From: Strongyloides papillosus
Taxonomy: Eukaryota; Nematoda; Chromadorea; Rhabditida; Strongyloididae
Reading direction: 5' to 3'
Length of the DNA stretch: 64,000 bases
Assembly: GCA_005656395.1 (NCBI GenBank)
Contig: SRSI01000044.1
Coordinates: forward strand, 1,488,001 to 1,552,000
Shown here piece by piece: positions 1-10,800 of the stretch; positions within the stretch are counted from its first letter, which is position 1; every line of letters begins with the position of its first letter. Position numbers and translations under genes: made by a program. The notes under the pieces were generated by a model. It was not told the origin of the DNA. It saw nothing but the letters and a program-made list of their open reading frames with translations, and made no database searches.

Positions 1-543
1 ATGCTTTTTTCAAACATTAAAGAAAATGAAAAATTAGACTATTTTTGAATTGTCATAACTTTGTTGAATCTTCACCTAAAAAAAATATAATTATATTCAT
101 TCGATAGAGCTTCGTTAACTCCATCGGAATAATGAAAAAGCTTTTGTGAGAATCTTCTCAATAAGCTTTAATTTTGATAAAACTACAAAATTTTGGCAAA
201 AATCGTGGTTTTTTTGTTTTAATTAAAAATTAAACAATGTTAATGAAGTTCAATACTTATGTGATATTGAGGATTCTAGAACAAATGAAGTTAAGCTTTC
301 GATCTGTAAAAGAATCATCTCAATATCTCTTCATATTAAAAAGTAATGTACTCAGAAAAGCGAAAAAAACACATTTTTTTCAAACAGCCATAAGTTCTCA
401 TAAGACCATAATTTTTTAATAATAAAAAAAATAAAAAATATTGTTTCTTAGTTCTATTAATCTGCAAAATTTCACGTTTTTATCTCTTTATATAAGAAAG
501 TTATCAACGCTCGCAGGTGGGGAGTTAATTATGAGACACCCTG
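1..543. mobile_element. Long-TIR DNA element, right arm only (cut by window edge)
   Basis: The segment ends with the inverted form of CAGGGTGTCTCATAATTAAC followed by TA, and it matches the right arm of the complete element at 13673-15121 almost throughout (shared AGATTCTC/AAGCTTTA block, CATTTTTTTCAAA block, CGCAGGTGGGGAGTTAATTA end). Its first 100 bases match the reverse complement of bases about 14130-14210, so the inverted arm in this family exceeds 500 bases. The left arm lies outside the window. A TA duplication and the CAGGG start are typical of the Tc1/mariner superfamily; that assignment is inference. The short open frame at 237-419 inside it is not considered a gene. Confidence 0.8.
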
Positions 544-1354
544 TAGATAAGAGTAATAAAATAAAAGTCATGAATTAATTTGTGTTATATCTAATCATTC
601 CAGAAAATTTTACTATTTATAAACAATGTTGACATTATATGAGATTTCTAGCTGTGACCAGAATTTTACTAGACTATGAAGAAAAAATGAGTTTTTTTAA
701 GTGCACATATGGTCAGAATCGTTACGAAGAAAACAGCAATCAAATCATTTTTGTATTCATCTGTTTGCTTACTTGATTATTGGTTCTCAAATATTTATTA
801 TAGGATATTTGAAAGATAGTGTTTAAAAAGTAAACTTAAAACAATTTAAGAATTAAGAAAATAAAGAATGGAATTTAATAAATCGAAGAAAAAACTTTAA
901 AAAAGGGATTCAAATTGTTTTAAAGACTTCATTATTGAGAGTATTCAACAACGGCTGTCATAAAGGTATAATTTTTCTACGTAATACATATAATATGAGC
1001 TAATTAAAAAGTATTTTTTTATAATAATTAATTATAAGAATTTATATGAATATAACCAACTTTCACTCTTTTCAAAGTTAATATTGAGAATGATCTTATA
1101 AGACATTATTTTATAAATCGTTTTTTACACAATACAATTTAATATCATAAAAAAGAATTGAAAATAAACAAAGCTACAAATGTTTTTCGCAACTGTAATG
1201 CGTATTTTGACTCACTCTTTATATGCGTTGTATATATCAACAAGTAAGATAATACCCTAAAATTATTTATCAAAAGTATTAATTTAAAATAAAATAATAT
1301 ATTTTTACTTTAACAAACAATTTTACTTGTTTAAAAATATTTTACCATTGGAAT
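544..1354. other. Intergenic, nothing recognised
   Basis: AT-rich sequence between the long-TIR element and the first transthyretin-like gene. No coding frame, RNA gene or repeat copy was recognised. Confidence 0.5.
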
Positions 1355-1514
1355 TGTTTCACGATTAGTTAGATTAAATACTCTGTTTAATCATACAATT
1401 TTTGAGCAAATTATTATTATTTTAACTATCTTTAATGTTAACTAGAATTGAAAATGACTCATTCACGTAGATATTTAAATGAAAATTTTATGATTAAATT
1501 TTTACATTACAATC
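1355..1514 (+). promoter_or_regulatory. Upstream region of transthyretin-like gene 1, shared with gene 2
   Basis: The block TTTCACGATTAGTTAGATTA at about 1358 has a counterpart (TTTCAACGAATAGTTAAATT) at about 5768 before the paralogous gene. Both genes also have an ATATTTAAA/GTATTTAAA box about 35-40 bases before the ATG (near 1472 and 5888). These look like retained promoter elements of a segmental duplication. That they act as a promoter is inferred from position and conservation. Confidence 0.4.
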
Positions 1515-1904
1515 ATGATTAAAATTTACTCAATTTTTTTATTTTTAATACTGTTTTTAAATACATTTATTTGTTCACTATTTGAAAATGAAGTTATTGT
1601 AAGAGGAATTGCAGTTTGTTACGAAAGAGATTTTAGAGGACCCAGTTACATAAAAATATCTTTATTAGATAAAGAAATATTTAGAGATTACTATATGGGA
1701 ACTGAAATATATTATTTTCTTGATTATCCTGACATTGATTTCACCATTTCAGGAAGTGCAGACGAATTATCACCACTAGATCCTTACATTATTTATGAAT
1801 GCTATTGTGGAAATCATATTAAGGTAAGAGAAGTTAGACTTTACGAACATGGAGTAAATAGAAGAAATAGTATATATTATATTAAGATTGATTGTTCACA
1901 GTAA
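1515..1904 (+). CDS. Transthyretin-like family secreted protein (copy 1)
   Basis: A 129-residue single-exon protein. A hydrophobic signal peptide (about residues 1-20, ending near ICSLF) is followed by the nematode transthyretin-like fold: VIVRG...C at about 27-35, the LLDKEIF strand at about 50, an ISGSADELSPLDPYI stretch at about 78-92, then paired cysteines (CYC) and a C-terminal cysteine (IDCSQ). The family (Pfam DUF290/transthyretin-like) is nematode-specific, normally secreted and about 130-150 residues long, so this is full length. The ATG chosen gives the signal peptide and is preceded by a TATTTAAA box. It is a close paralogue of 5933-6322. The ligand is unknown; a role in secretion or host interaction is inference. 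Confidence 0.85.
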   Translation: MIKIYSIFLFLILFLNTFICSLFENEVIVRGIAVCYERDFRGPSYIKISLLDKEIFRDYYMGTEIYYFLDYPDIDFTISGSADELSPLDPYIIYECYCGNHIKVREVRLYEHGVNRRNSIYYIKIDCSQ

Positions 1905-4368
1905 AAAATACGACATTTAGAAATATATTTCTAAACTTTTTAATAAAAAAAACCAATAATAAAAAATTTTTATATTATTAAAATATTTCTTTATGATGGA
2001 AAATAATTGAAAAGAGCACTAACCAAATTCAGACAAACAAAGTGTGGAATTTTAATTATATTTTTTAATGATATTTATCTACAAAATTTTTAGATTTCTA
2101 TATAGTATGTAAAGTACATAAAAAAGAGTCTTTTTAATTAGATATCCTTAATAAAATTTAAGCAGATTAAAGTAATTAAAATTATTATTCTCTTAAAGTT
2201 TTTAGAAGAAAAAAATGCATTATATATTTCACATTTTAATTATAGAATAATTTAATATTATTTTTTAAGTAGTTTATTTCTACTTTAGATTTAAGGCTTT
2301 TTAAAATCTTGATAAATTAATGCAACTTATAAATTTCAGTTATTTTTTGTCATCACACACTTTAATGTTCGTATATAACTCTTTAAAATGCATTCTTTAT
2401 TCAATGATAGAATATTATAACTTATATAATCTTTCTGTCAGTTAAAAAAATAAATTGATGTAAAAATTATGCTTTTTTTCACTTTATATTGTTAGTATTA
2501 TAATTTTAAAAAAGCGTAATTATTTAAAGATTAGTATAAGAATAACTTTGGATTTTGTCACTAAATACTTATTTACATAAATTTATCACAATTAAATTTA
2601 CTATAAAAACATTGTTAAAACAATAATTGCGTAAAAGTTATTGCATGAATGAAAATAAGATAATGAATAAAATTTCTGAATTATAAATGGAAACAGGAGA
2701 CAAATAAGCTATTTTTAACGTAAAATGCGTAGATCTCTTTAAAAAATAATATAAGAATGATTTTCAATTTTGATAATCACTTGAAAGTTTTCTCAATCTA
2801 CAGATAGGATCGTTCATTACAACTATTTGTCAATTGTTAAAACAATTAAGAACAAGAAATATTAGCTAAAAAATATTTAAATTAATCAGAAACAGAAAGT
2901 GTTACAAAATAATTACCACTCTATGACAATGTAAATGTCATACTATAAATTTAAAATTCAAAAGCTAAAAGAATTAGGATATATAACTTTGTGTTATCTT
3001 CTATATATACAAGATAAATTTTTAACTTTCTATCACATGAATGACTTTTTGTGAAATAGAAAATTTTTTTAACAAATATTAAATAAAACCTGATTAAAAA
3101 TTTATTGATTATGGAACCTGAGAATTCTATAATCTTGAAACAGATAATCCAATATTTTTTATATAAACGCACTAATTTAATTAATTATCATCTGTACTTA
3201 AGATTTATATAAAAACGAATTATTGTGACTAAATTTTATTATTAATTGTGCTAAATATTATGTTAAAACGTAAGTATAGTGAATGTAAGATGTAGAATTA
3301 AAAATTTTTTTGACAACGCAAAAAAATTTGTTACGCAAATAAATCAAAAATTATCCTTATTAAACGTAAAATACGATAAGAAAATCTGTTTATACAAAGC
3401 ATTTGCTAAGAAAAACAAAGGGTGTGTAATACATATTATGTCAACTGCTATATAGTTTTTTGAAGTCATGTTGGAAGATGGTTTTTTGAAGTACGATATA
3501 TCTAAGTTTTACAAATTTATAATATTACAGATATAAGTAAAGAAAACAATAATATAAATTCTATGACAAAATAGCATTCTAAAAGAAATAAGAACATCAA
3601 TTATTTATAAAATGCTTTTGTGTTAACAATACCAATTATGGTGGTAATTGTTAGTCAGAAATAAAAAAAATAAAATGTTTTTACTGTCAGAAATTATAAT
3701 ATAAAATAGTATCAAAAGATAACAGAAGCATCATGAAATGATTTTCTACAAAACATTTTTATGAAACATTTAATATTAAATTTTAACTATTTAAAGTAAA
3801 TCAAAATATTTTGCTTACAACAAAGGAAAATATCTCTTATTGTTATCTTAACTTTGAAATTTACTTTATGTAAAGTTGTAGAGAACTAAAATGAAATTCA
3901 AGTTATTACAAAAAAAGTGTTGTCTATGATAAATTTAGAAAACCATAAAACAAAAGCGGTTTGCTATATCTTTTGTTTAAAATATGATAAGATATTAATT
4001 GCATATTTTAATAAATTATATAGTTGATTCAACTACGCTACTATATGGAAACTTTTGTTGATAATTGTATTCTTCATAGTAAAAAAATTTAACTTATATT
4101 ATATTGCCATATTGTCAAGTATGTAACAAGTACGATCAAATGATGTTTCCATGTTAAATGATATCTCACCCTTTGTGAGTGATTTTACAACGCGAATACG
4201 AAATCCACATGAATTTTAAATATTAAGTAAAATTCCCAAAACGATTAAAGAATGTTTTAAAAAGATTTAATTCTCATAGTACATATGTTGTTTTTTACTA
4301 CAAAAAACAAAACAAAAAATTTTATAAAATGTCATCTGTTCAAAGTAATATTTTAATGATTTTAACTG
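1905..4368. other. Intergenic, nothing recognised
   Basis: About 2.4 kb of AT-rich DNA between the first transthyretin-like gene and the TA-flanked element. The only open frames are short, low-complexity ones without family resemblance. No RNA gene or repeat copy was recognised. Confidence 0.5.
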
Positions 4369-4370
4369 TA

Positions 4371-5271
4371 CAGGGTTGGCCAAAAGTCATATCACAGTTG
4401 GATGAAACACATTATAAATGTTATAACTTTTTTTGTAATGGACATATTTAAATGATATTATACGCATTTTGTAGAGAATAATTTATAGAATAATATATTA
4501 CAAGATCGTTTTCAAGGGTTATCTTTACGAAAAATTGTATTAAATTAAATAAAAATGTATGTATTTTTGTTTATAAAGTACATCTTATAATATTTCAATT
4601 AATTAAAAAATAAAGGCTAGATGCTTAAAATGTTAGTTAAAAACATTTTTCTTCATAAAACATTTTGTTTATACAACATTAATTTCCTTCATATATTTCA
4701 AACATTTTTTATCGTTGTTACCTCTTTAAGAAAGTATTCTACTGAAGAACGGACAAAAATATTTCGTGATTGCTACACCAACAGATGTTCAATTGTTACA
4801 ACTCAAAAATTATTCAAAGTCTATTACAATGTGATCCAAGCTTCGTCAAGATATTCATTATTAAGTGTTGTAAATCATTTCAAACAGTTAAATAAAACAA
4901 TTTAATAAAAGTAATAATTAATGTTTTATAATGAACAACCTTGTGCAAAAAATTAAATGATGATCATTTAAAAGATATCATTTTTCATACATAATTGTGT
5001 GAAATATTGACTTATTACGAATTGTATCCATGTGTTTTAAACTTAAAAATAAGTTTAAATTTAAAAAAATTAAGAAATACTTTTTTTAAATGTAAAATAT
5101 TAAGAAATTAAAAAACTTTTTTTTAAGTTCATTCTTGAGAACGATCTTGTAATATATTATTCTCTAACAAATTCTCTACAAAATGTGTATAATAAAATTA
5201 AAATATGTCGCCTACTAAAAAAGTTATAAAGTGTTTTATTGTAACTGTGGTGTGACTTTTGGCCCACCCTG
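4371..5271 (+). mobile_element. TA-flanked DNA transposon, non-autonomous, about 160-bp TIRs
   Basis: The left end CAGGGTTGGCCAAAAGTCAT and the inverted right end CAGGGTGGGCCAAAAGTCAC pair, and the inverted similarity continues inward about 160 bases (shared CATTTTGTAGAGAAT and AATATATTACAAGATCGTT blocks). TA lies immediately outside both ends (4369-4370 and 5272-5273), as expected for Tc1/mariner/IS630 insertion. At 901 bp it is too short for a full transposase, but it keeps a small frame with a helix-turn-helix domain (see 4621-4905). The CAGGGTGG(G)CCAAAAGT terminus resembles IS630-like ends in other animals; this is by eye only. Confidence 0.85.
4621..4905 (+). CDS. Isolated helix-turn-helix fragment (DUF4817-like) inside the DNA element
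   Basis: A 94-residue frame. Residues about 39-90 (YSTEERTKIFRDCY ... TTQKLFKVYYN ... SSRYSLLSVVNHFKQ) resemble DUF4817, the N-terminal helix-turn-helix of IS630/mariner-type transposases that normally reads like 'YT.EER..I...Y........T...F...F.....PS...I...V..F'. The first ~35 residues are hydrophobic and probably not original. No DDE catalytic domain follows; the frame stops before the right TIR. It is therefore a remnant, or at most a small TIR-binding protein, of an internally deleted transposon. Family resemblance is by pattern only. Confidence 0.5.
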   Translation: MLKMLVKNIFLHKTFCLYNINFLHIFQTFFIVVTSLRKYSTEERTKIFRDCYTNRCSIVTTQKLFKVYYNVIQASSRYSLLSVVNHFKQLNKTI

Positions 5272-5273
5272 TA

Positions 5274-5770
5274 TTTTATTCTCAGAAAAAAAATGTAAAA
5301 TCTGTTGTTTTTATTATTTAACAAAATAGTGAAAATTTTTTCGATAATTTTATTTCACTAAAAAGAGTGTATTAAAGTTCTTTTTAATTGAAGGAACTTT
5401 ATCTTTATGAAATAAATTTATATGTTTCTTTTTAAAAATCACTTTTTACTTTTTGAAAAATTTCTTTTTATTATAGATATAAAATTATTGTATAATCATT
5501 TATTTGTATTACCAAATAAAAGTTATTACACAAAATTAAATTAATTTTTCAGTGATAACGCAATGTTAATTAACCGATTTAATCGTGGTTTAATTTTAAT
5601 CTTCATTATTTTTTTTAAAAATTGTTTATAAATCATTTGTTGTTTGGTCCTTATTTAGTTTCAATAAAAAACTAAAAACTTTTTAGCATAGAATATGATT
5701 CATAAAATTCATCACCCTTTTTTTCAATGAATTTCAATACTTTTTAAAAAATTTAACATTTCATACATTT
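5274..5770. other. Intergenic, nothing recognised
   Basis: AT-rich spacer between the TA-flanked element and the conserved upstream block of the second transthyretin-like gene. No gene seen. Confidence 0.45.
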
Positions 5771-5932
5771 CAACGAATAGTTAAATTAAATAAGCATTAA
5801 AATTTTAAAAATATCTTTAATATGATATCATCATTTTAGTCACAATTGAATGCTAAATCTTAATTACCTATCAATCATAAATAAAAGTATTTAAAAGAAA
5901 CTTTTAGAATTAAATATTAAATTTTAAATATT

Positions 5933-6322
5933 ATGCATAATTTTTCTGTAACTTTATTTATACTCATATTTTTAAAATCTTATTTTTGTCATTTATTTCA
6001 AAATGAAGTAATAGTTAGAGGAACAGCTTTTTGTTATAAAAGAGATAGAAATGGACCTAGCAATTTAAAAATAATATTAATGGACAAAGAAATTTTTAAA
6101 GATCATTATATTGGAAATGAAACTTATTATTTCGATAATAATTATAGACTTGAATTTACTTTCAACGGAAGAGCTACAGAAATATCACCATTAGATCCCT
6201 ATATAATTTATAAATGTTACTGTGGTGGAAAAAGTAAAAAAAAAACAGTAAAACTTTATGAGCATGGAACAAATAAAGCAAATAGTTTATATAATATCAA
6301 AATTTATTGCTCAGATAAATAA
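5933..6322 (+). CDS. Transthyretin-like family secreted protein (copy 2)
   Basis: A 129-residue single-exon paralogue of the gene at 1515, same length and strand. The signal peptide (about residues 1-20) is followed by NEVIVRG, a DKEIFKDHYIG strand, the SPLDPYIIYKCYCG signature and a C-terminal cysteine. Most differences from copy 1 are conservative, and the frame is open, suggesting both copies are under selection. A GTATTTAAA box sits about 40 bases upstream, and an upstream block is shared with copy 1, so the promoter was duplicated too. A 0.9-kb transposon lies between the two copies. The function of individual family members is mostly unknown; secretion is predicted. Confidence 0.85.
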   Translation: MHNFSVTLFILIFLKSYFCHLFQNEVIVRGTAFCYKRDRNGPSNLKIILMDKEIFKDHYIGNETYYFDNNYRLEFTFNGRATEISPLDPYIIYKCYCGGKSKKKTVKLYEHGTNKANSLYNIKIYCSDK

Positions 6323-7087
6323 TTAATTTTATATTTTTAATTTAAAAATATATACTATTTCTATTTAATGTGACAGCTGATAATATACAAGCTGCAGAAA
6401 TTCCAAGCTTAGTATTATTATAAATAAATCTATCCTAAATAAAAAATTTGCTTATTTTAGAACCAAAAAAAGTTTATTCATAAATGACTTATGTATCATC
6501 TTTTTTCTTTTTTTCACATTCATTTTAGAAATCAGTATTCTCAAATATTTGTATTGCTTATTCAGAATTAATGTATTAAATTTTCTTACAATATGCCGTT
6601 AAACAGTGAAATGTATGAGAATAGTAATATAAACTAAACTAACTTCATTATAAAAAACAGAGATATTTATAGACTAAATAATATTCTAATTATGAATATA
6701 AAATAAAATATATTCAAATTTAATATCTTAATATTTGAATATTACAACAGACAGTAAAAAACATCCACAAAAACACGTACTGAAATACTTACAAACAAAA
6801 CACACTTTTTAAACAAGCCCTCTTATTCAATATAGATTATTATCGTTACATTACATTTTGCTTTGTAAAAGTATATGTTACCTTAGTTATTATAATCTTA
6901 GTATATTATTGGTTGGCGTCTCTTTGGAGATCAACAATGATACAACACAAAATAAATTTTCTACAAGATTCTGATTTCACAAATATGTAGTTACAGCTTT
7001 TGCACAAAAGGACATAATAATTACCTATATAAAAATACTAATTTAAATTTGTATCAATTTTGCTTACTGTTTAACTTTTAATAATTA
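6323..7087. other. Intergenic, nothing recognised
   Basis: 3' flank of transthyretin-like gene 2 up to the mariner terminus. No gene or repeat recognised. Confidence 0.45.
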
Positions 7088-7655
7088 TTAGATTGTTACA
7101 TAAGTTCTGTCGTTTTTTTTTACATGCTACTTTATATCATCAAAAATATGATTACAAGCAATACAAATTTAATTTAATATGATAGTTAAATAGTACCGCT
7201 TCCTTATTTTATAATTTCTAATACCACAAGTATCATATTACTTATGCTACATTTTTTTGATAAAACATGGATGTAGTTTGAAGTCATTTTTGATGATGCG
7301 TTTTTAGAGACCTTCAACCATGACATAACACAAATGATGGTTCTAAAAATTTATTTTGAGCATTAAGGAAAGAAGTAGTAGGTGTCGGAACTATGTAAAG
7401 ATGGTTTTCAAAGTTTCGAGACAAAGAAATAACTCTTAAAGTTTGAACATGCATCTATAAGGGTCCAGTTTATAACGAACATTTTTTGAGATTCTATAAC
7501 TTACAAACTGTTTTTAATGACCTCTAATGTAACATGTTATCAAAATTAGATAAGCAAATTTTAAAAAAACTATGAATTTATGAAAATGATGAAAAATTTG
7601 GTCTTCAATATGACAATGTGTGATATTGAAGGCTCGAAAAAATTTGGATGAGAGA

Positions 7656-7660
7656 AGCTT
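7656..7660. repeat. Left target-site duplication of the LTR element (AGCTT)
   Basis: AGCTT directly precedes the 5' LTR and is repeated directly after the 3' LTR (12415-12419). A 5-bp duplication fits Ty3/gypsy or BEL-type integration and shows that the two ends belong to one insertion. Confidence 0.9.
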
Positions 7661-7840
7661 TGTTATACATCGGTATAACATAAGAAAATCTGAATATGAA
7701 TAATATGAAATTTAAATAATAAGTATAAAATTTAATTATAAAATTAGTATAAATAAGGGTGTTTTTTCTACATAGAGTATCCCTTTTTATTAAATAAAAG
7801 TTTTTTAAATTAATTGTGTTTCATTTGTTTTGGCATAACA
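7661..7840 (+). repeat. 5' LTR (180 bp)
   Basis: TGTTAT...ATAACA boundaries. It differs from the 3' LTR at two of 180 bases by eye (C/A near position 30, A/G near position 79), so the insertion is young. It begins with a perfect stem TGTTATAC-atcg-GTATAACA. It contains a TATA box (TATAAATA, 7748-7755) and a polyadenylation signal (AATAAA, 7793-7798) about 45 bases apart, a very compact U3-R-U5 layout. Confidence 0.95.
7748..7755 (+). promoter_or_regulatory. TATA box of the LTR promoter
   Basis: TATAAATA about 110 bases before the first ATG of the polyprotein and 38 bases before AATAAA. Present unchanged in both LTRs. The assignment rests on sequence and position. Confidence 0.6.
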
Positions 7841-7844
7841 AATT

Positions 7845-7862
7845 TGGGGGCTCAACCGGTGA
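7845..7862 (+). other. Primer-binding site, tRNA-Pro-like start
   Basis: TGGGGGCTC begins four bases after the 5' LTR. It is complementary to a tRNA 3' end reading GAGCCCCCA, the acceptor end of tRNA-Pro used by several retroelements. The following bases (AACCGGTGAT) fit less well, so the primer may be a diverged nematode tRNA-Pro or another tRNA. Placement just inside the LTR supports the primer-binding role; the tRNA identity is inference. Confidence 0.6.
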
Positions 7863-7863
7863 T

Positions 7864-10800
7864 ATGGAAAGCTTTGGTAATGGTTTTTTCAATGAGACTG
7901 CAAGCTCAGGAGCTGTGGAATTGAGAAATGTGTTGAAGTTAGAGGATTACAAGGGAACGTCGTATACCGACTATCTGAAGAAATTGTTCACAATGAGAAG
8001 GATTCCAAAGGAGGACTTTCCAATTCAAGCAATCATGCAACAGAATGCTGAGAGGCAAAGTGAGATGTTGGAGTGTATGTCAGAGGACCCAACATGGGAG
8101 GAGATCGAGCAATACGTTGAAGAATATTGTATGATCAACGCGAAAACTTGGCAATCAGAATTGGTTGATGTATTGAAGATGGAAAAACAATGGGGAGAGA
8201 CTCCAAGGGAATTTTTCAGAAGACTTGAGCGAAGTGCTGCAATGTTGATTGGAAGGAAGGATCCAAAGGATGTACTGTTGTTATTCGCATCAAGGATGCC
8301 TAAGTCTGCTCACAAGTACTTGCTTCAAGTGAAAGACTTTTCAGAGGCCAGTTTGATTCATGCATGGACTCAAAGTATGGAAGAAAAGAAGTTGTTGATT
8401 TCTGAAGGTAGTAGAGGTAATGCTGCTGTTAACTTATCACAAGAGATGAAGAGATCAGCGGTTGACAAATCCAATGATGTGTCACATTTGAACGGCGATG
8501 GTAATTCCAGAAGATTTACTTGTTATACATGTGGTATGGATGGTCACACTTCACGATTTTGTCCGTCTAGAGTTAAACAAGCATCTCACGAAATAAGAAC
8601 AGCACACTTGGAATCTTCAGAAGGCCTTCGTAAGGAGGGAATGGCGTATAAAGTTGTGAGAGTGAATGGAGTAGATGTGAGAGTGCTGTTAGATAGTGGT
8701 GCTGAAGTGAATGGACTATGTGTGAAAGATGCGAAAAGGTTGAACTTGTTGGTTGAGAATGTGAAAGGTGAGAAACTTCTGTCAGCTGATGGTAATGAAC
8801 TGAAATGTCTGGGTCAGGTGGAGGTATCATATTCCGATTTGATGAATGAAGTGACCTTAACCAAAAGAGTTGTGGTGATGGATGCAAGTACTTCATGGTT
8901 GAGTGCTGCTACTGCAAGGCAATTGAATATTGATATCAATGCTGCTGTCAAGGAAGCTAATGATGCTCTTGATGTCAATAGAAAGGTGATTTATGATCTT
9001 AAAGAAAGAGATTTTGTGAAGGTTGCAACTTTTTTGGAGAATAATCCACATCTTTATGATGAAAGTGAAGTGGTTTCAAAGTTAGTGGTGAATCTACCAA
9101 TTGTAGATGAGAAAGTTGAAGTGTTAAAAAAACCAATCTCCGCTCCATACCCTCTGAAGAGTAAGGAATTGAGAGAGAAGTTTGCTAAGACTATGGAAAG
9201 AAATATTCTGAGAGGCCATTGGCAAAGAATAACTCATCCAGTGATTACCAGCCCATGTAGTGTTGTGGAGAAGAAGGATAGTCCATACTTAAGACTATGT
9301 TTAGATGGAAGGAAAATCAACAGTTGCTTTGATAAGAAGTACTGTTCAATGAATTTACCAAGTCCCGTGAAAGTGTTAAATGATCTGAAATTGGATGAAA
9401 TGAGTGAAAGTAGTCTGTTAACAACTCTGGACCTTCAGGATGCATTTATGCAGGTTAAGATTCCAAGTGATTGCTATAAATTTAGCACGGTGTCAACAAT
9501 CTTTGGTATGTACGCTTGTACTGGACTCCAATTTGGTTGGAATGTTTCTTCTAAACTGTTTCACGAGGAATTCAGCAAACTTATTACTGGTGTTCCAAAT
9601 TGCACACAATATGTGGATGATGTCGTTATAAGTGGTGGAAAATGTGAACAAGAAGAAAGTGTATTAGAGTTGTTACGTCGACTTAGTAATGCACGTTTCA
9701 AATTGAATTTAGGAAAGTGTCATTTCTTTAAAAAGAGTGTACAGTTTTTGGGAAATGAACTGTGTTCTGGTAGTTTTGCATTGAGTGGTAAGAGAAAAGA
9801 TATGTTGAGTTTAACAGTGAAACCATCAACTGTTAAAGAAGCACAAGAGTTTGTGGGAAAGTATCAATATGTATCTTCTTTTATACCTTCATTCGCATCA
9901 ATCATTGGTCCTTTGTATCCTAAAACTAGTGATAAATGTTATGTATGGAGTGATGAGAGGGAAAAAAGTTTTAACATGTTAAAGTTGAAATTGGAGGATC
10001 ATATACCGCTTGGGAAAATATCAGCAAATTGTGATGTCTTGACAATACAATCTTTTCTTTATGACAATGCATTTTCGGTAGTTCTTTTAGACAAATCAAA
10101 TCGTAATGATGTTATATTGTGTGATGTTTTTCAACGTAAACTTACCGATGCAGAATGTCGATATAGCGAGATAGAAAAAATTTTATTGTCCTTACATGAT
10201 GCCTTATTACATTTCAGATATACTAACGGTGGATTACCCTTTGTCGTAGAGTCAACCTCTCTGGAACTTTGTCACTTGTTGAAGAAGTCAACACCTTTTC
10301 CTTTTGAATCATCAAAGAGAATTCAGAGATTGATGGTCCCCTTGGTCATGGAGGAGATTGTTGCTTATCACGTAACGAGAGATAAGTTGCTGCAGTCAAT
10401 GATATTAAATGGTAGAAGTTTTGAAATACGTCGTGTAACGTTACCACAGTTTACAAGAGTTTTGTCGCGTCACATGCCTTTGAATGAGTTGCAAGAAGTT
10501 AACAATTCAGATAGTCAGATTGGGTTGGCCATTAAGAATCTAGAGATGAAAGAAGCTGCTAATCTGAGAGAGCTGAATGCTACGTTAAGAAAAAATTTTG
10601 AACTGTTGAGAATAGAGAATGATATTTTGATGGTGGATGACTTGCCTTACCTGCCTGATTACTATGCTAAATCAGTTATGGAAAGAATGCACAATGATCT
10701 TCACTGCGGCTCCAAGTATCTTCAAAATGTTTTTAGTCAAGTTGCTGTAACTGTTGGTACCGTCAAATTATGTCAAGAAGTGGTTAAATCATGTGAATTA

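Noticed and set aside
7816..7863. Upstream GTG start for the polyprotein inside the 5' LTR
   Set aside because: The frame is open there, but it covers LTR and primer-binding site sequence; the first ATG at 7864 is the better start.
8573..8896. Minus-strand 107-residue frame
   Set aside because: It is antisense to the Gag/protease part of the retrotransposon polyprotein and has no family resemblance.
9440..9631. Plus-strand 63-residue frame
   Set aside because: Out-of-frame shadow within the reverse transcriptase region.
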